Shown: positions 45,366 through 53,216, counted from the stretch's first letter. The stretch: DNA of 64,000 bases from an uncultured cyanobacterium (GCA_937883785.1 CALGDE010000014.1:1-64000); one strand, 5' to 3'. Translations and numbers: made by a program. Notes: generated by a model not told the origin, from the sequence alone.

Positions 45366-45857
45366 ATGCCAAGCTTTTCCAGAAAAGAGGTCATGATTTT
45401 GACCAGGTGTTCATCTAGTCGCCTTGCCTATTTGGAGAAAGTGAGGCTTATTGTCCCCGAAAGAATAAATACTCGCGATCCCAGATTTACTTGGGAGCAA
45501 ATGATCGCCATTCGCATCATCAAGGTTCTGCGAAAAGAGCATCCCACCTCTATAGTGAGAGCGATTATTGAACTTATTTGTGACAAAGGGCTGAGCCAAG
45601 TCTATCAAGGGCAACAAATAGCCGTATTAGAGAATCAAGCTTTCTGGGTCAGCAGCAATTGGTCCAACTTTGGGGAAGCTTTTCGACAGACCCTGAGAAG
45701 TGTGGGGAAGCATCCTCAGAAGGCTGGGACATATAGATTTTTCATTGCGCCGCCTCTACGCGACACCATGCTTACAATCTGGGATGAAGCCAGGCACTCT
45801 CCCCTGATTAACTACACGTCTTTTGTCGCAAAAACTCAAAGAGCCTTCAAAGAATAG
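45366..45857 (+). CDS. MerR-like DNA-binding protein
   Basis: A 163-residue protein with a winged-HTH start (FSRKEVMILTRCSSSRLAYLEKV, then FTWEQMIAIRIIKVLRKE), like the MerR family that twists promoter DNA. There is no effector-binding cysteine domain; the rest is a unique mixed segment (WVSSNWSNFGEAFRQTLRSVGK). ATG at 45366 has GAAGG 8 bases upstream. It is divergent from the GGDEF-EAL gene and could regulate it. No operator is obvious. Confidence 0.6.
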   Translation: MPSFSRKEVMILTRCSSSRLAYLEKVRLIVPERINTRDPRFTWEQMIAIRIIKVLRKEHPTSIVRAIIELICDKGLSQVYQGQQIAVLENQAFWVSSNWSNFGEAFRQTLRSVGKHPQKAGTYRFFIAPPLRDTMLTIWDEARHSPLINYTSFVAKTQRAFKE

Positions 45858-45873
45858 GGTGTGAGAGCCCGCC

Positions 45874-46272
45874 TCAGTCCTTGGCTTGTCCGTTCTTTCT
45901 CAATAATTTCAAAACTTCCGCCTGCATGGACGCAAGTGATTGCTGCTCGGACACTAGCTTCTTTTTTTGCCTCACGACTTGGGCGAGCTCTTCAATTTCT
46001 TCTAGCTTCTTAAGCAACTCCTCACTCAATTCACCGCCCACCCCATCAACAGATCGCAATAGTTTGGCAAAGCTTTCGCCCGCACAAGCACCGGCAATGC
46101 CTGCTTGATTGAGCGCCTCAAGTTCCGCATCAGATATGTCGTCGTCGCCAAAATTTATTTGGACAGGGGAGCCATTGCTGTCTAGCGCCCACCATCGCCC
46201 ATCGATGATGGATGGGTTTGTGCATCCCAGCTCATGGCAGTAGGCAGTAATAATGTCAGGCACCTTGTCCAT
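45874..46272 (-). CDS. Unrecognised 132-residue protein with C-terminal coiled coil
   Basis: The first 80 residues are globular and acidic (SPVQINFGDDDISDAELEAL). The rest is a coiled coil (EELLKKLEEIEELAQVVRQKK in parts) with Leu at regular spacing. It lies downstream of a membrane protein gene and ahead of a convergent MerR-like gene. No family is recognised. Confidence 0.45.
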   Translation of the reverse strand: MDKVPDIITAYCHELGCTNPSIIDGRWWALDSNGSPVQINFGDDDISDAELEALNQAGIAGACAGESFAKLLRSVDGVGGELSEELLKKLEEIEELAQVVRQKKKLVSEQQSLASMQAEVLKLLRKNGQAKD

Positions 46273-46314
46273 GTTCCACTCCAGTTAGGCGGGCAGCTCA
46301 ACACCATCCTATCC

Positions 46315-46683
46315 TTAGACCATCCTTCTGCCTCTGCCTTGCTCTCGCTGGGTTCGTCGCCACCCATCGAACGCCCGTAATATTCCCTCCATCAGCCCCG
46401 TTGCCAGCGCACATAGCGCACAGCCTGCACCGTAGACCAGCAAGATGTAGCCCGCTAATTCCCAGTAGGAATGCAGGTCCACCAATCGAATCCCAATAAA
46501 AAAACACAACCCTGCCTGAGTTGACGAGAACTCACGCAGGGTTATTAGCGATCGCGCTTTGTCTTTGATTAATTCCCAGATATCAACAGAATCGCCGAAG
46601 AAACATTTCACCCATCCAATCCATCCCAGTGCCGCTGCTATCAACAGCATCACCACGACAGCAACATCAAATAGCCCGTCCAT
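46315..46683 (-). CDS. Small membrane protein
   Basis: A 122-residue protein with three likely membrane segments (VVVMLLIAAALGWIGWV, GLCFFIGIRL-VDLHSYW-ELAGYILLVYGAG, and CALCALATGLM in part) and a basic C-terminus (RRTQREQGRGRRMV). Size and layout are compatible with a holin, but nothing links it to a lysis enzyme. The neighbours are unrelated small genes. Confidence 0.45.
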   Translation of the reverse strand: MDGLFDVAVVVMLLIAAALGWIGWVKCFFGDSVDIWELIKDKARSLITLREFSSTQAGLCFFIGIRLVDLHSYWELAGYILLVYGAGCALCALATGLMEGILRAFDGWRRTQREQGRGRRMV

Positions 46684-46720
46684 AGCATCCAGGGAACTCT
46701 GGATTCAGTCTAGCGATCGC

Positions 46721-47308
46721 TTACACCGCTAGGAGATAGCTTTCATCATCTTGGGCGATCGCCTCTGCCACCCACACTTTTCCTCCCATTTCTCGATAAT
46801 TCTGCGCCCACAAGGAAGCACACTCTAGACAGTCTTCAATCCCTTGCAGTCCAAACGTCGGGTCATGAAATTGCCTGTAAACAACGACATCATTAAAGCC
46901 ATGAGAAGTGTCACGGTGAATGCCGAGGCGTAATCGCCACTGTCCAGTTTCGTCATACTGAATCCCATCACGAGGACGAACGATGAGAGACGACTGAAGA
47001 ACTCCCTCCTCAATGGCAATAAATTCCTGGAGGCAAGACCGTATGTGTTCATATAAGGGTTTAAAGGATTCAAAAGGTTCGTCCGGAGATAGTCGCGCAT
47101 AGGATGAATGGGGTTCTTCCTCGTGCATTTGGCGAGCCGAGCCCTCATCTAGAAACAAGTGAGTTCCAAAATGGGACCAAACAACATCCACTCCAAAAAA
47201 ATGATCCGCCCCGCAAAATTTTTGAGGATCGGAATGCAAAAAAAGTTTCCTCCATTTGTTGTGGTGCAGGAATAGTAACGTGCCTGGATAGTGTTCGTGT
47301 TTGGGCAT
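46721..47308 (-). CDS. Unrecognised 195-residue protein
   Basis: Mixed alpha/beta protein rich in His, Trp and Phe (KHEHYPGTLLFLHHNKWRKL, then DVVWSHFGTHLFLD). It has several conserved-looking histidines but no recognised metal motif. It belongs to a run of four consecutive minus-strand unknown genes with spacings below 30 bases, probably one transcript. Confidence 0.45.
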   Translation of the reverse strand: MPKHEHYPGTLLFLHHNKWRKLFLHSDPQKFCGADHFFGVDVVWSHFGTHLFLDEGSARQMHEEEPHSSYARLSPDEPFESFKPLYEHIRSCLQEFIAIEEGVLQSSLIVRPRDGIQYDETGQWRLRLGIHRDTSHGFNDVVVYRQFHDPTFGLQGIEDCLECASLWAQNYREMGGKVWVAEAIAQDDESYLLAV

Positions 47309-47332
47309 TGAATCGGGACCAAAGTTTCAAGG

Positions 47333-47836
47333 CTAAAGCAAGCTTAACTGGGCTGGTGGGTTGATCAGGGCAAAAGCTTCTGACTGCTCGGACGTTGACG
47401 GAAGTGGCAAAAAGTCGAAGCGAATAACTGCCACGTTGAGGGTTGAATTGCCATCGAAGTAACGGTCAATAAATTCTGAGACGCTATCAACCATGCCGCC
47501 CTCAGCGACTAGATCACTGTCAGGCATTTCTGCCAGAAACTGACGGTGGGGACGCTCTTTTAGCCGAATCAGCCCAATATCTTTGCCGCCCCACCCTAGA
47601 TTTTTGCTGATGGCCCGGTGCCACACTCGCCCAGCATCAAACCCGCGCTGCCAGTGCGCCAAGGTGCAGTCTTTCCAGTTTCTCCTGGTGCAGTCTTTTG
47701 GTCCCTTTGGCGGAAGATAATCCTCCGTCCATCCATAGGACAGCAGCTTCAGCTTGTACGGCGGCATCCCCGCCAAGATCGCCGCGATCAGGCTTTGCTC
47801 TTTTGGAGGTAGATCTGCGAGGGTGATTAGCGCCAT
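47333..47836 (-). CDS. Unrecognised 167-residue protein
   Basis: The protein has a helical start (DLPPKEQSLIAAILAGMPPYKLKLLSYG split over the region), a basic middle (CTRRNWKDCTLAHWQRGF, two cysteines) and a strand-rich end (TLNVAVIRFDFLPLP). No family is recognised. It shares the operon and the absence of known domains with its neighbours. Confidence 0.4.
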   Translation of the reverse strand: MALITLADLPPKEQSLIAAILAGMPPYKLKLLSYGWTEDYLPPKGPKDCTRRNWKDCTLAHWQRGFDAGRVWHRAISKNLGWGGKDIGLIRLKERPHRQFLAEMPDSDLVAEGGMVDSVSEFIDRYFDGNSTLNVAVIRFDFLPLPSTSEQSEAFALINPPAQLSLL

Positions 47837-47848
47837 TTAACTGGGGAC

Positions 47849-48235
47849 TTAGGCTTGCTCAATTGGGGATGGACAAGGGGGCTCATAAAAATGCTCCAGC
47901 CCAAACTCTGTAAGTAGTGGCAGGTTGCGAAATAATTTATCCCCATACACTGGGCACTTAGCCCGAACAGACTGGTGATCAAAATCCTCCAGGGTAGATA
48001 GTCGGGCGAGGCACACTGCCAGCAAAGAGCCCAGCATCTGGAAGTTTGTTCGACAACAATAATCTAGGTCGTAGACCATCTCTCCAACTCTCCCGCCACG
48101 GACTCTGAACCCGAAAAGGACTCGATAAACTCCGATTTCGTAAACCTCCTGACCATCAACATCAATAAACACATGCCGATTGGTTAGCCCCTCGTTATCT
48201 TCAGCTTTTACGTATTCCAACTGGATTTCTCCCAC
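47849..48235 (-). CDS. Unrecognised 128-residue protein
   Basis: A compact alpha/beta protein (HVFIDVDGQEVYEIGVYRVLFG, then MVYDLDYCCRTNFQMLGSLLAV). It starts with GTG inside the end of the HAD gene, indicating translational coupling. Cys-Cys in the middle and acidic edges are visible, but no function can be given. Confidence 0.4.
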   Translation of the reverse strand: MGEIQLEYVKAEDNEGLTNRHVFIDVDGQEVYEIGVYRVLFGFRVRGGRVGEMVYDLDYCCRTNFQMLGSLLAVCLARLSTLEDFDHQSVRAKCPVYGDKLFRNLPLLTEFGLEHFYEPPCPSPIEQA

Positions 48236-48773
48236 TCAAATAATCTTTAGCCCACGCAAATTGCACCTCCGCCGCGATCGCCGCTTGGCGATCAGATTCC
48301 ATATCGCCAACAAAAAGCGTCCACTCTTTTAGGGATCCGGACTGAGGGAAACACGCCTCATAGAAAGCAATGATCCACAGCAGCATTCCAGGATCAGGCT
48401 TTCGCGATTTGATGTCGCCAACCGCACGTCCCGCCGCCTCTGCCTCGGCTTCACAGCTTGGAGGGTAAATTCTTGCTACTGCCTCCCCGTCCATGTCTAT
48501 ACAGAACAGGGACAGGTGAATCCCTGTTAGGTGATAAGCGTAGCGAAACTCGTGAATGGCTTCTTGCAGAGTCTTATGCCCTGCTTCCACTCCCGCCTGG
48601 TTTGAGGCGATCGCTGTGTGGACTCCTTTGAGCGGCAACAGCTTCACCTTCTCTTGGACCCCCGGCAGTAGCACTTGGCCCTTGGGGTTTTGCACAAACT
48701 TGCCGCCACTAGCTGGCTTAGTAAGCGTCCAGTCTTTATCGAAAATAATTAGCTTAAAATCTTTTTCCGGCAT
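48201..48773 (-). CDS. HAD-superfamily phosphatase, PNKP-like (copy 2)
   Basis: A paralogue of the 40409-40999 protein: FDKDWTL (Trp replaces the usual Gly of motif 1), FVQNPKGQVLLPGV, AIASNQAGVEAGHKTLQEAI, RKPDPGMLLWIIAFYE and FVGDMESDRQAAIAAEVQFAWA. Both carry GKFVQNPK or ARFVQNPK segments, so they derive from one ancestor. The first aspartates and the motif 4 acids are kept, so activity is likely. The ATG at 48773 gives the canonical start; the longer frame begins earlier without support. Confidence 0.75.
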   Translation of the reverse strand: MPEKDFKLIIFDKDWTLTKPASGGKFVQNPKGQVLLPGVQEKVKLLPLKGVHTAIASNQAGVEAGHKTLQEAIHEFRYAYHLTGIHLSLFCIDMDGEAVARIYPPSCEAEAEAAGRAVGDIKSRKPDPGMLLWIIAFYEACFPQSGSLKEWTLFVGDMESDRQAAIAAEVQFAWAKDYLSGRNPVGIRKS

Positions 48774-48788
48774 AACTTCAATCCTCAA

Positions 48789-50090
48789 CTACGATCCCGC
48801 TTTGTCCGCAGAGCGATAATCCTTATTCAGCACGAACAGCATCCGATCACGATCACCTTCAATCGTTGCAATATTGGTGGCGGCAATGATCGGGAAATAA
48901 GCACGAATAGAATCGGCGTCCATTACCTTGGTGGGCTCAGCAGCCCGAGAATATTGCATGACATTTGAGGCGGAAATCTTCGGTTGCCCATCATCTCGCA
49001 GATGTTCAGCGATTCTAATGATCGCTTCAATAACTTGCTGCGAAGACTGAAGGTTGGGAGATGGCGGGCTTGACTCTGCATCTAGTCGCCGCTGCTTGGC
49101 GCTTAGCTCAGGGTGGTGTTTCATGTAGCTAAAACCTATGTTTTGGTCAGAAGCCCAACGCAGATCATCCGCCAGTCCTACAAACCCTTTGCCCTGGGTG
49201 GACGCTAGAACAGGAGTTCCCTTGTACACAGAGTCGGGGTTTGTGACGGTAGCGATCGCGAACCTCAAAGACTGCTTAAGCGCCTCCCTGGTCACTTCGT
49301 CGGGGAAAACATTGTGGTCCTTAACCAGGCGTTGAACGGACCCAAACCCGCTCCCCTCATCTTCTGACTCACGCCCCTGCGCTACCGTTACTACGGACTC
49401 CTTCATGGCTCCACTAAGCCCGACCTCTTTCACTAGATGGGACTGGGTAATAAGCAGCACTCGGACCCTGAGTTCCCGCCCTCGACTGATAATGTCGTTT
49501 AGCTTGACCGTCAGGTTGTGAATCCCCAGATCCTTTCGAACGCTAGGGGGAAACCTGTTCCATTTGTCGAGGAGCCCGAACCAGTCATCAATAACGGTCA
49601 AGTGTGGTTCAAATTCTGGCTGAGGTTGACCCTCCTTCGCTCGTTTTGCACGCATTTTTACGCGATCGCGATAGCGACGCCAGGTTTTATCTATCACTTC
49701 CGATAGCGCCACCAGCTCTGAGGCAACCAGCAGAGTGTCAGGGTCAAGCTCACTTGCGGATTCTGGATAATGAGGGCGGTCAGTCACCAATTGATAAACA
49801 ACCCCAGGGCAGTTCTCTAGTCCTAACCACCCTGACCCTTTTGAGTCGGCGACTGTAAGGGTACCTCGTGGGAACGCGTTGTGGTATTCAACCAGGCAAT
49901 AGTGCAAGGACGTGGTTTTTCCCGCGCCAGACTTGCACGCCAACAACCCCGACAAGTCACCAACAGCTAAGTGGTACAACAAGTCTCCCGGCTCATTGTT
50001 GGTATGACGCTGGACTAGCTCCTGTTCTGGGCTGACAAAGGAGCTGGTTTCAGCTGCCTGCGAGCCAAATAGGTTGGCGACGTTAACCAT
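48789..50090 (-). CDS. HerA/FtsK-like ATPase
   Basis: The 433-residue protein has Walker A KSGAGKTT (53-60), Walker B TVIDDW (165-170) and a sensor region VRVLLITQSHLVKEVG of the HerA-FtsK type. These are hexameric motors for DNA or protein translocation at membranes, including conjugative coupling proteins. No membrane segment is present in this chain; the membrane part may come from its partners upstream. It lies at the end of a four- to five-gene operon that encodes secreted and membrane proteins. A non-conjugative use such as packaging or virion assembly is possible. No relaxase was found. Confidence 0.75.
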   Translation of the reverse strand: MVNVANLFGSQAAETSSFVSPEQELVQRHTNNEPGDLLYHLAVGDLSGLLACKSGAGKTTSLHYCLVEYHNAFPRGTLTVADSKGSGWLGLENCPGVVYQLVTDRPHYPESASELDPDTLLVASELVALSEVIDKTWRRYRDRVKMRAKRAKEGQPQPEFEPHLTVIDDWFGLLDKWNRFPPSVRKDLGIHNLTVKLNDIISRGRELRVRVLLITQSHLVKEVGLSGAMKESVVTVAQGRESEDEGSGFGSVQRLVKDHNVFPDEVTREALKQSLRFAIATVTNPDSVYKGTPVLASTQGKGFVGLADDLRWASDQNIGFSYMKHHPELSAKQRRLDAESSPPSPNLQSSQQVIEAIIRIAEHLRDDGQPKISASNVMQYSRAAEPTKVMDADSIRAYFPIIAATNIATIEGDRDRMLFVLNKDYRSADKAGS

Positions 50091-50093
50091 GTT

Positions 50094-50264
50094 CTAGATT
50101 TCCTGAACGGCAATATTTTTCTGAGGGCAAGGTGTCTCTGGTGGCGGCTGCCCAAGGTTGATCATTTTCAGCGGCGGTGCGGGCAACCCAGCTTGGGCAC
50201 TGACTATGCCGGTGAAATGGTCAAAGGTGGCGATCGCAATGAAACTCCAGAAAATCGTTTTCAT
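50094..50264 (-). CDS. 56-residue secreted or membrane small protein
   Basis: The ATG at 50264 gives MKTIFWSFIAIATFDHFTG followed by IVSAQAG, a signal-peptide-like stretch, and then a Pro-rich mature part (GLPAPPLKMINLGQPPPETP). It lies two bases after the previous gene and three before the ATPase, so it belongs to that operon. Size and layout resemble small lipoprotein or pilin-type subunits, but no lipobox is visible. A longer frame upstream overlaps the neighbour and is not preferred. Confidence 0.5.
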   Translation of the reverse strand: MKTIFWSFIAIATFDHFTGIVSAQAGLPAPPLKMINLGQPPPETPCPQKNIAVQEI

Positions 50265-50266
50265 CT

Positions 50267-50869
50267 TTATTGACCTTGAACCTGTTCTGCGTTGGGGCTG
50301 GGATAGAAAACGCCTCGAAGAAAATCTGGGGTTGCCATTAAAGGACGGAGCTGAAACCAAATCATTACCGCTGCCCCAATAACGGACCAGCTAGCGCGAC
50401 GAACCCACGGAGAATTTGGATTCCCAGTCGCCTTAATACCCCAATTCACTGCCATTAAAGCCACGCTAGTAATTGCCAGGAAGTTTAGAGTCCCTGGCAT
50501 CAAGGCTTTAATGGCCATGCTTAGCGCCAATCCCCACATTCCACAGGCAGACAGCTCAATCACATTGCTTTTTACGTTATTAAGCGCTCCCTGGGCGATG
50601 ATTTCAGCACGCCCCGCCATCTGCTGAGGTCCCATCTGCGCACTCTGGGGAGCCTGTGGATATTGCGCCAGCGGGGCTTGAGATTGCTGTGGCTGCGGTT
50701 GAACTTGCTGTGGTTGCGGTTGAACTTGGAGCTGCTTGGCATCTTTAACTTTTCCTCTCACTTTCCCGTTTGTTGGGGCTTGCTGTGTCATTGCTGGTGG
50801 CTCCTCATAAGGATCTGCAAAAGGGGCGGGCGTGGAATCGAACGGATTTGTTAATTGTTTCTGCGTCAT
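50267..50869 (-). CDS. Gln/Pro-rich membrane protein, VirB2-like arrangement
   Basis: The first 90 residues are disordered and rich in Gln and Pro (repeated VQPQPQQ). Residues 95-180 hold three hydrophobic stretches (IELSACGMWGLALSMAIKAL, LNFLAITSVALMAVNW, SWSVIGAAVMIWFQL) with a short basic loop. This paired-helix arrangement resembles VirB2-type pilins, but the long N-terminus is unlike them. It shares an operon with the ATPase and overlaps the upstream gene by four bases. The role is inferred only from neighbours. Confidence 0.5.
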   Translation of the reverse strand: MTQKQLTNPFDSTPAPFADPYEEPPAMTQQAPTNGKVRGKVKDAKQLQVQPQPQQVQPQPQQSQAPLAQYPQAPQSAQMGPQQMAGRAEIIAQGALNNVKSNVIELSACGMWGLALSMAIKALMPGTLNFLAITSVALMAVNWGIKATGNPNSPWVRRASWSVIGAAVMIWFQLRPLMATPDFLRGVFYPSPNAEQVQGQ

Positions 50870-51555
50870 AGATCACCCCCCAAAGACATGGGCTGAGATG
50901 AACGGGCGGGGCGCTGTGGAGGCTGCCCCATCTGTTGGATTGCACCAACCAACCCAACAAAAAGAACCGCAACGACGAGGGTCACCCACAAATCTGCGAC
51001 AGACCATCCCCAGCCTGGACTGTCTGATTGAGATTCGCTCTTGCTGTCAGCGATCGCCCTGCCGCCGTCACCACCATGTCCATGCACCTCATTGAGAATG
51101 TGCACCTGCACTGGCGGCTGTGGTCGTAACTGCTGCTGTGCTTGGCTCTGGAGATAAGCTTCTAAATTGTTGTTGAGCCGATTGAGTTGCTGATTGCTCA
51201 TCCCGAGCTGGTCGGTGTTCTGATTGATCGCCTGGGTTGCCATACTCAACTGCTGAGTATTCTGTTGGACAGCTGCCGCCAAATTGTTGGCGCGTCCCTG
51301 GAGTGCAATGATCTGTCCCACTAATTGAGCGTGTTGATCTGAGCTGGCAGCGATCGCCCCTTTATTGAATTCCTGAGTAAGGAAAGCGCGATAACCCTGG
51401 AGCATCTGCGCCAGCTCGCCATAAGCTTGCGCCTGACATAGCTGCACAATTTGCCCATAAGACCCTTGATGGTGATCCGGGTGGATCGCAGGCAATACCT
51501 GATCAGGCGTGATTGGCACAATCCGATCAGGTGGAATTGGCACGATCTGAGACAT
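50866..51555 (-). CDS. Gln-rich helical protein with C-terminal membrane anchor
   Basis: A 229-residue protein. The N-terminus is Pro-rich, then a long Gln/Asn-rich coiled-coil-like stretch (VQQNTQQLSMATQAINQNTD), and a single membrane segment near the C-terminus (LWVTLVVAVLFVGLVGAI). The anchor sits in almost the same place as the frameshift tail predicted for the 51738-52574 protein. It may be a cell-surface or secretion-complex subunit. ATG at 51555 is used; an upstream ATG 12 bases earlier is also possible. Confidence 0.5.
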   Translation of the reverse strand: MSQIVPIPPDRIVPITPDQVLPAIHPDHHQGSYGQIVQLCQAQAYGELAQMLQGYRAFLTQEFNKGAIAASSDQHAQLVGQIIALQGRANNLAAAVQQNTQQLSMATQAINQNTDQLGMSNQQLNRLNNNLEAYLQSQAQQQLRPQPPVQVHILNEVHGHGGDGGRAIADSKSESQSDSPGWGWSVADLWVTLVVAVLFVGLVGAIQQMGQPPQRPARSSQPMSLGGDL

Positions 51556-51651
51556 GGCTCTCCTCAACTTACATAGGCAGAGCCAGCGTAGAATTATGGC
51601 TGACCCTGGATTGACGTGTTTTTTCTTGGGTTCCCGCTCCTTGACTGCTAC

Positions 51652-52574
51652 TCAGGGGGCGGATTTTTCTATGGAATGGGGACTGGGGCGATCGCTGGAC
51701 GAAAGAGAAAATACTGCACCCCCAACAACAGCCAAAATCAAGATGACTGCTCCGATGATGGCGAGACTACCCCGGCGGCGTTTCCCAGCTCGACCTCTTC
51801 TGCCTCCATTTGGAGGCGAACCTGCATATCCGCCCGTGCTTTCTCTTTAACCATGAATTCTTCAACCGCCTCTTGCCGTCCCTGCGCCCGACGAAGACGC
51901 AATCGAGCAACCCGGAGCGATTCAGCAGAGTCAACGGCTTCGGCGGTAATATCCAAGGCCTGTTCATAGCGAGTCATTGATTGCCCGCCAATTTGCTGCA
52001 TATAAGCCTCTAGAGCTCCGCCGCGAGTGGTTACAGGGGCTAAGGACTCTTGGACTAAAACCTCTCTGGCACCACCTTGAATCACAACACCATCAGCGGT
52101 ACTGAATGGCTCACCGCCGACAACTTCAGGAGTCACTGTCCGCACACTTAGCGCCGCCGCCACGCCAGAAATCCACATCTGCTGAGCGTCTTCCGGCGAC
52201 TCTCCCGGGAAGAGCTCCTCATATCGGGCATAACTCAAACAAGCAGCATTGAACAACGACGTGTATCGAGAGCCTGAACGGACCCGATCTGCACCGATCG
52301 CTCTAGCAATCCAACGCATCCACCGAGTTCGAATAGCAGCATCGCTAATTTGTCGTACCTCCTGAGTCACGTTCGCCGCGATCGCTGTTGCTGTATACGT
52401 CTTGGGGTCATCCACGAACTCCAATAAGAACGAAAAATCAGCACGCTCTCCTCTTGGGGTGTTCTGAACGGGTTCGCCGCGTGGTTCGTCCGAACGTTCG
52501 GCGACGGGTTCGCCGTCAGCCAGCTCAACAGGAGCTGCGCCCCCAAACCCTTGCCCCGACCGAAAATTAGCCAT
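51652..52574 (-). CDS. Operon-leading protein; -1 frameshift may add a membrane anchor
   Basis: The normal frame ends at 51738 (278 residues, helical end rich in Arg/Ala/Glu and a Ser-rich tail). At codons CTG GGA AAC the heptamer G GGA AAC (51786-51780) is in the X XXY YYZ register. A -1 shift there leads into an open frame of 42 residues, RRRGSLAIIGAVILILAVV then GGAVFSLSSSD to a stop at 51652: three arginines followed by a membrane segment. Without the shift, 51568-51737 would be empty. No ribosome site or start codon precedes that frame. The product would be 307 residues. It lies at the head of the ATPase operon. It could instead be a decayed gene fusion. Confidence 0.6.
51780..51786 (-). 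promoter_or_regulatory. Candidate -1 ribosomal frameshift site G GGA AAC
   Basis: Minus-strand heptamer GGGAAAC, register checked against the 52574 start: the first G is the third base of its codon. GGGAAAC and close relative GGGAAAG are known slippery sequences (the latter works in phage lambda's tail gene G/T). GC-rich sequence follows, which could form the stimulatory structure. Confidence 0.5.
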
Positions 52575-52644
52575 ATTCTTCCTGGTTCGACTTAAGTTCT
52601 TTTAGCCGTTCGGCGCGTGTTCGCCTTTTGTTCTCCGGCTGTTC
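52461..52644. repeat. Eleven GTTC elements phased at 11-12 bp
   Basis: GTTC occurs at 52461, 52472, 52484, 52496, 52508, then 52585, 52596, 52608, 52619, 52630 and 52641 (plus strand). Five copies lie within the start of the 51738-52574 gene and six in the spacer upstream of it, separated by a gap of about 75 bases that holds the start codon. A GAAC on the same strand at 52648 gives an inverted end. The two clusters resemble the iteron clusters of plasmid centromeres such as R1 parC (five plus five 11-bp repeats). The repeated Glu-Pro codons in the coding half may explain part of that cluster, but not the non-coding half. Confidence 0.6.
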
Positions 52645-52654
52645 TAAGAACATT

Positions 52655-52676
52655 AAAAAACCCGCACTCTGGCGGG
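52655..52676 (-). terminator. Rho-independent terminator
   Basis: Minus-strand stem CCCGC-CAGAGT-GCGGG followed by TTTTTT. It ends transcription of the small gene at 52733-53053 just before the repeat array and the ATPase operon. Confidence 0.8.
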
Positions 52677-52732
52677 TCAATAGTTTCTTCACGCTATCGT
52701 GAATCATAAAGAGTAAAAGCTTCACAAAGCCG

Positions 52733-53053
52733 TCATCGAATTCCCCGGTCGTGAAGGGCGTTAATGCTTGAAGTTATCGTTCGAATAGAGTGAACCAGGG
52801 CAAGTGTCCACGGGACAATGTCAGGGCACCTGCTGAAGTCAGCCCCCCAGTGGGCAATGATAGTGGAAGGGGAGGTAGTCCTCCCAAGGGCTTCGCTTAA
52901 CTCCTGTGCCGCAAGCTTTTGGAACCCGCGATCGCCTGGCTGCATCCCTGGATGCTTGAGGGGAACATAAAGGTCCACAAACTCTTTGGGGGTCATTGTT
53001 GTCACTTGAGACTGGCTGCTGACCAATCTTTGCACATAGCTAAGTGCAGTCAT
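52733..53053 (-). CDS. Small HTH-like protein between two repeat arrays
   Basis: The 106-residue protein contains a helix-turn-helix-like part (FQKLAAQELSEALGRTTSPSTIIAHWG), flanked by short helices (TPKEFVDLYVPLKHPG and LVHSIRTITSSINAL). It has its own terminator and stands between two phased repeat arrays, as expected for a replication or partition regulator that binds them. No ParM, ParA or Rep motif is present. The array upstream of its start (53108-53216) probably overlaps its promoter. Confidence 0.55.
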   Translation of the reverse strand: MTALSYVQRLVSSQSQVTTMTPKEFVDLYVPLKHPGMQPGDRGFQKLAAQELSEALGRTTSPSTIIAHWGADFSRCPDIVPWTLALVHSIRTITSSINALHDRGIR

Positions 53054-53107
53054 AAAGCCACCATCACGATATCGTTAAAACATGATGGCACACCGGCGTG
53101 AAGTTTC

Positions 53108-53216
53108 GCACTATTACCTCTCTAGTGCTTCTCTATTGCTCCGCTATTCCTTGACTGTTACTATTTCCCACTATTTGCTCTAGATGCAGCAATAGTCAGG
53201 GCTAGAGCAAATAGTG
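53108..53216. repeat. 11-bp-phased CTATT array with large inverted repeat
   Basis: CTATT-type pentamers start at 53111, 53122 (CTAGT), 53133, 53144 and 53155 (CTGTT): exact 11-bp steps, one per helical turn, so proteins bound to them would line up on one face. They are followed by CTATT at 53161 and 53171, and a perfect 15-bp inverted repeat CACTATTTGCTCTAG (53169-53183) against CTAGAGCAAATAGTG (53202-53216). It is just upstream of the small HTH-like gene. It may be an operator, an iteron origin or a centromere. No gene is present in 53054-53267. Confidence 0.6.
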
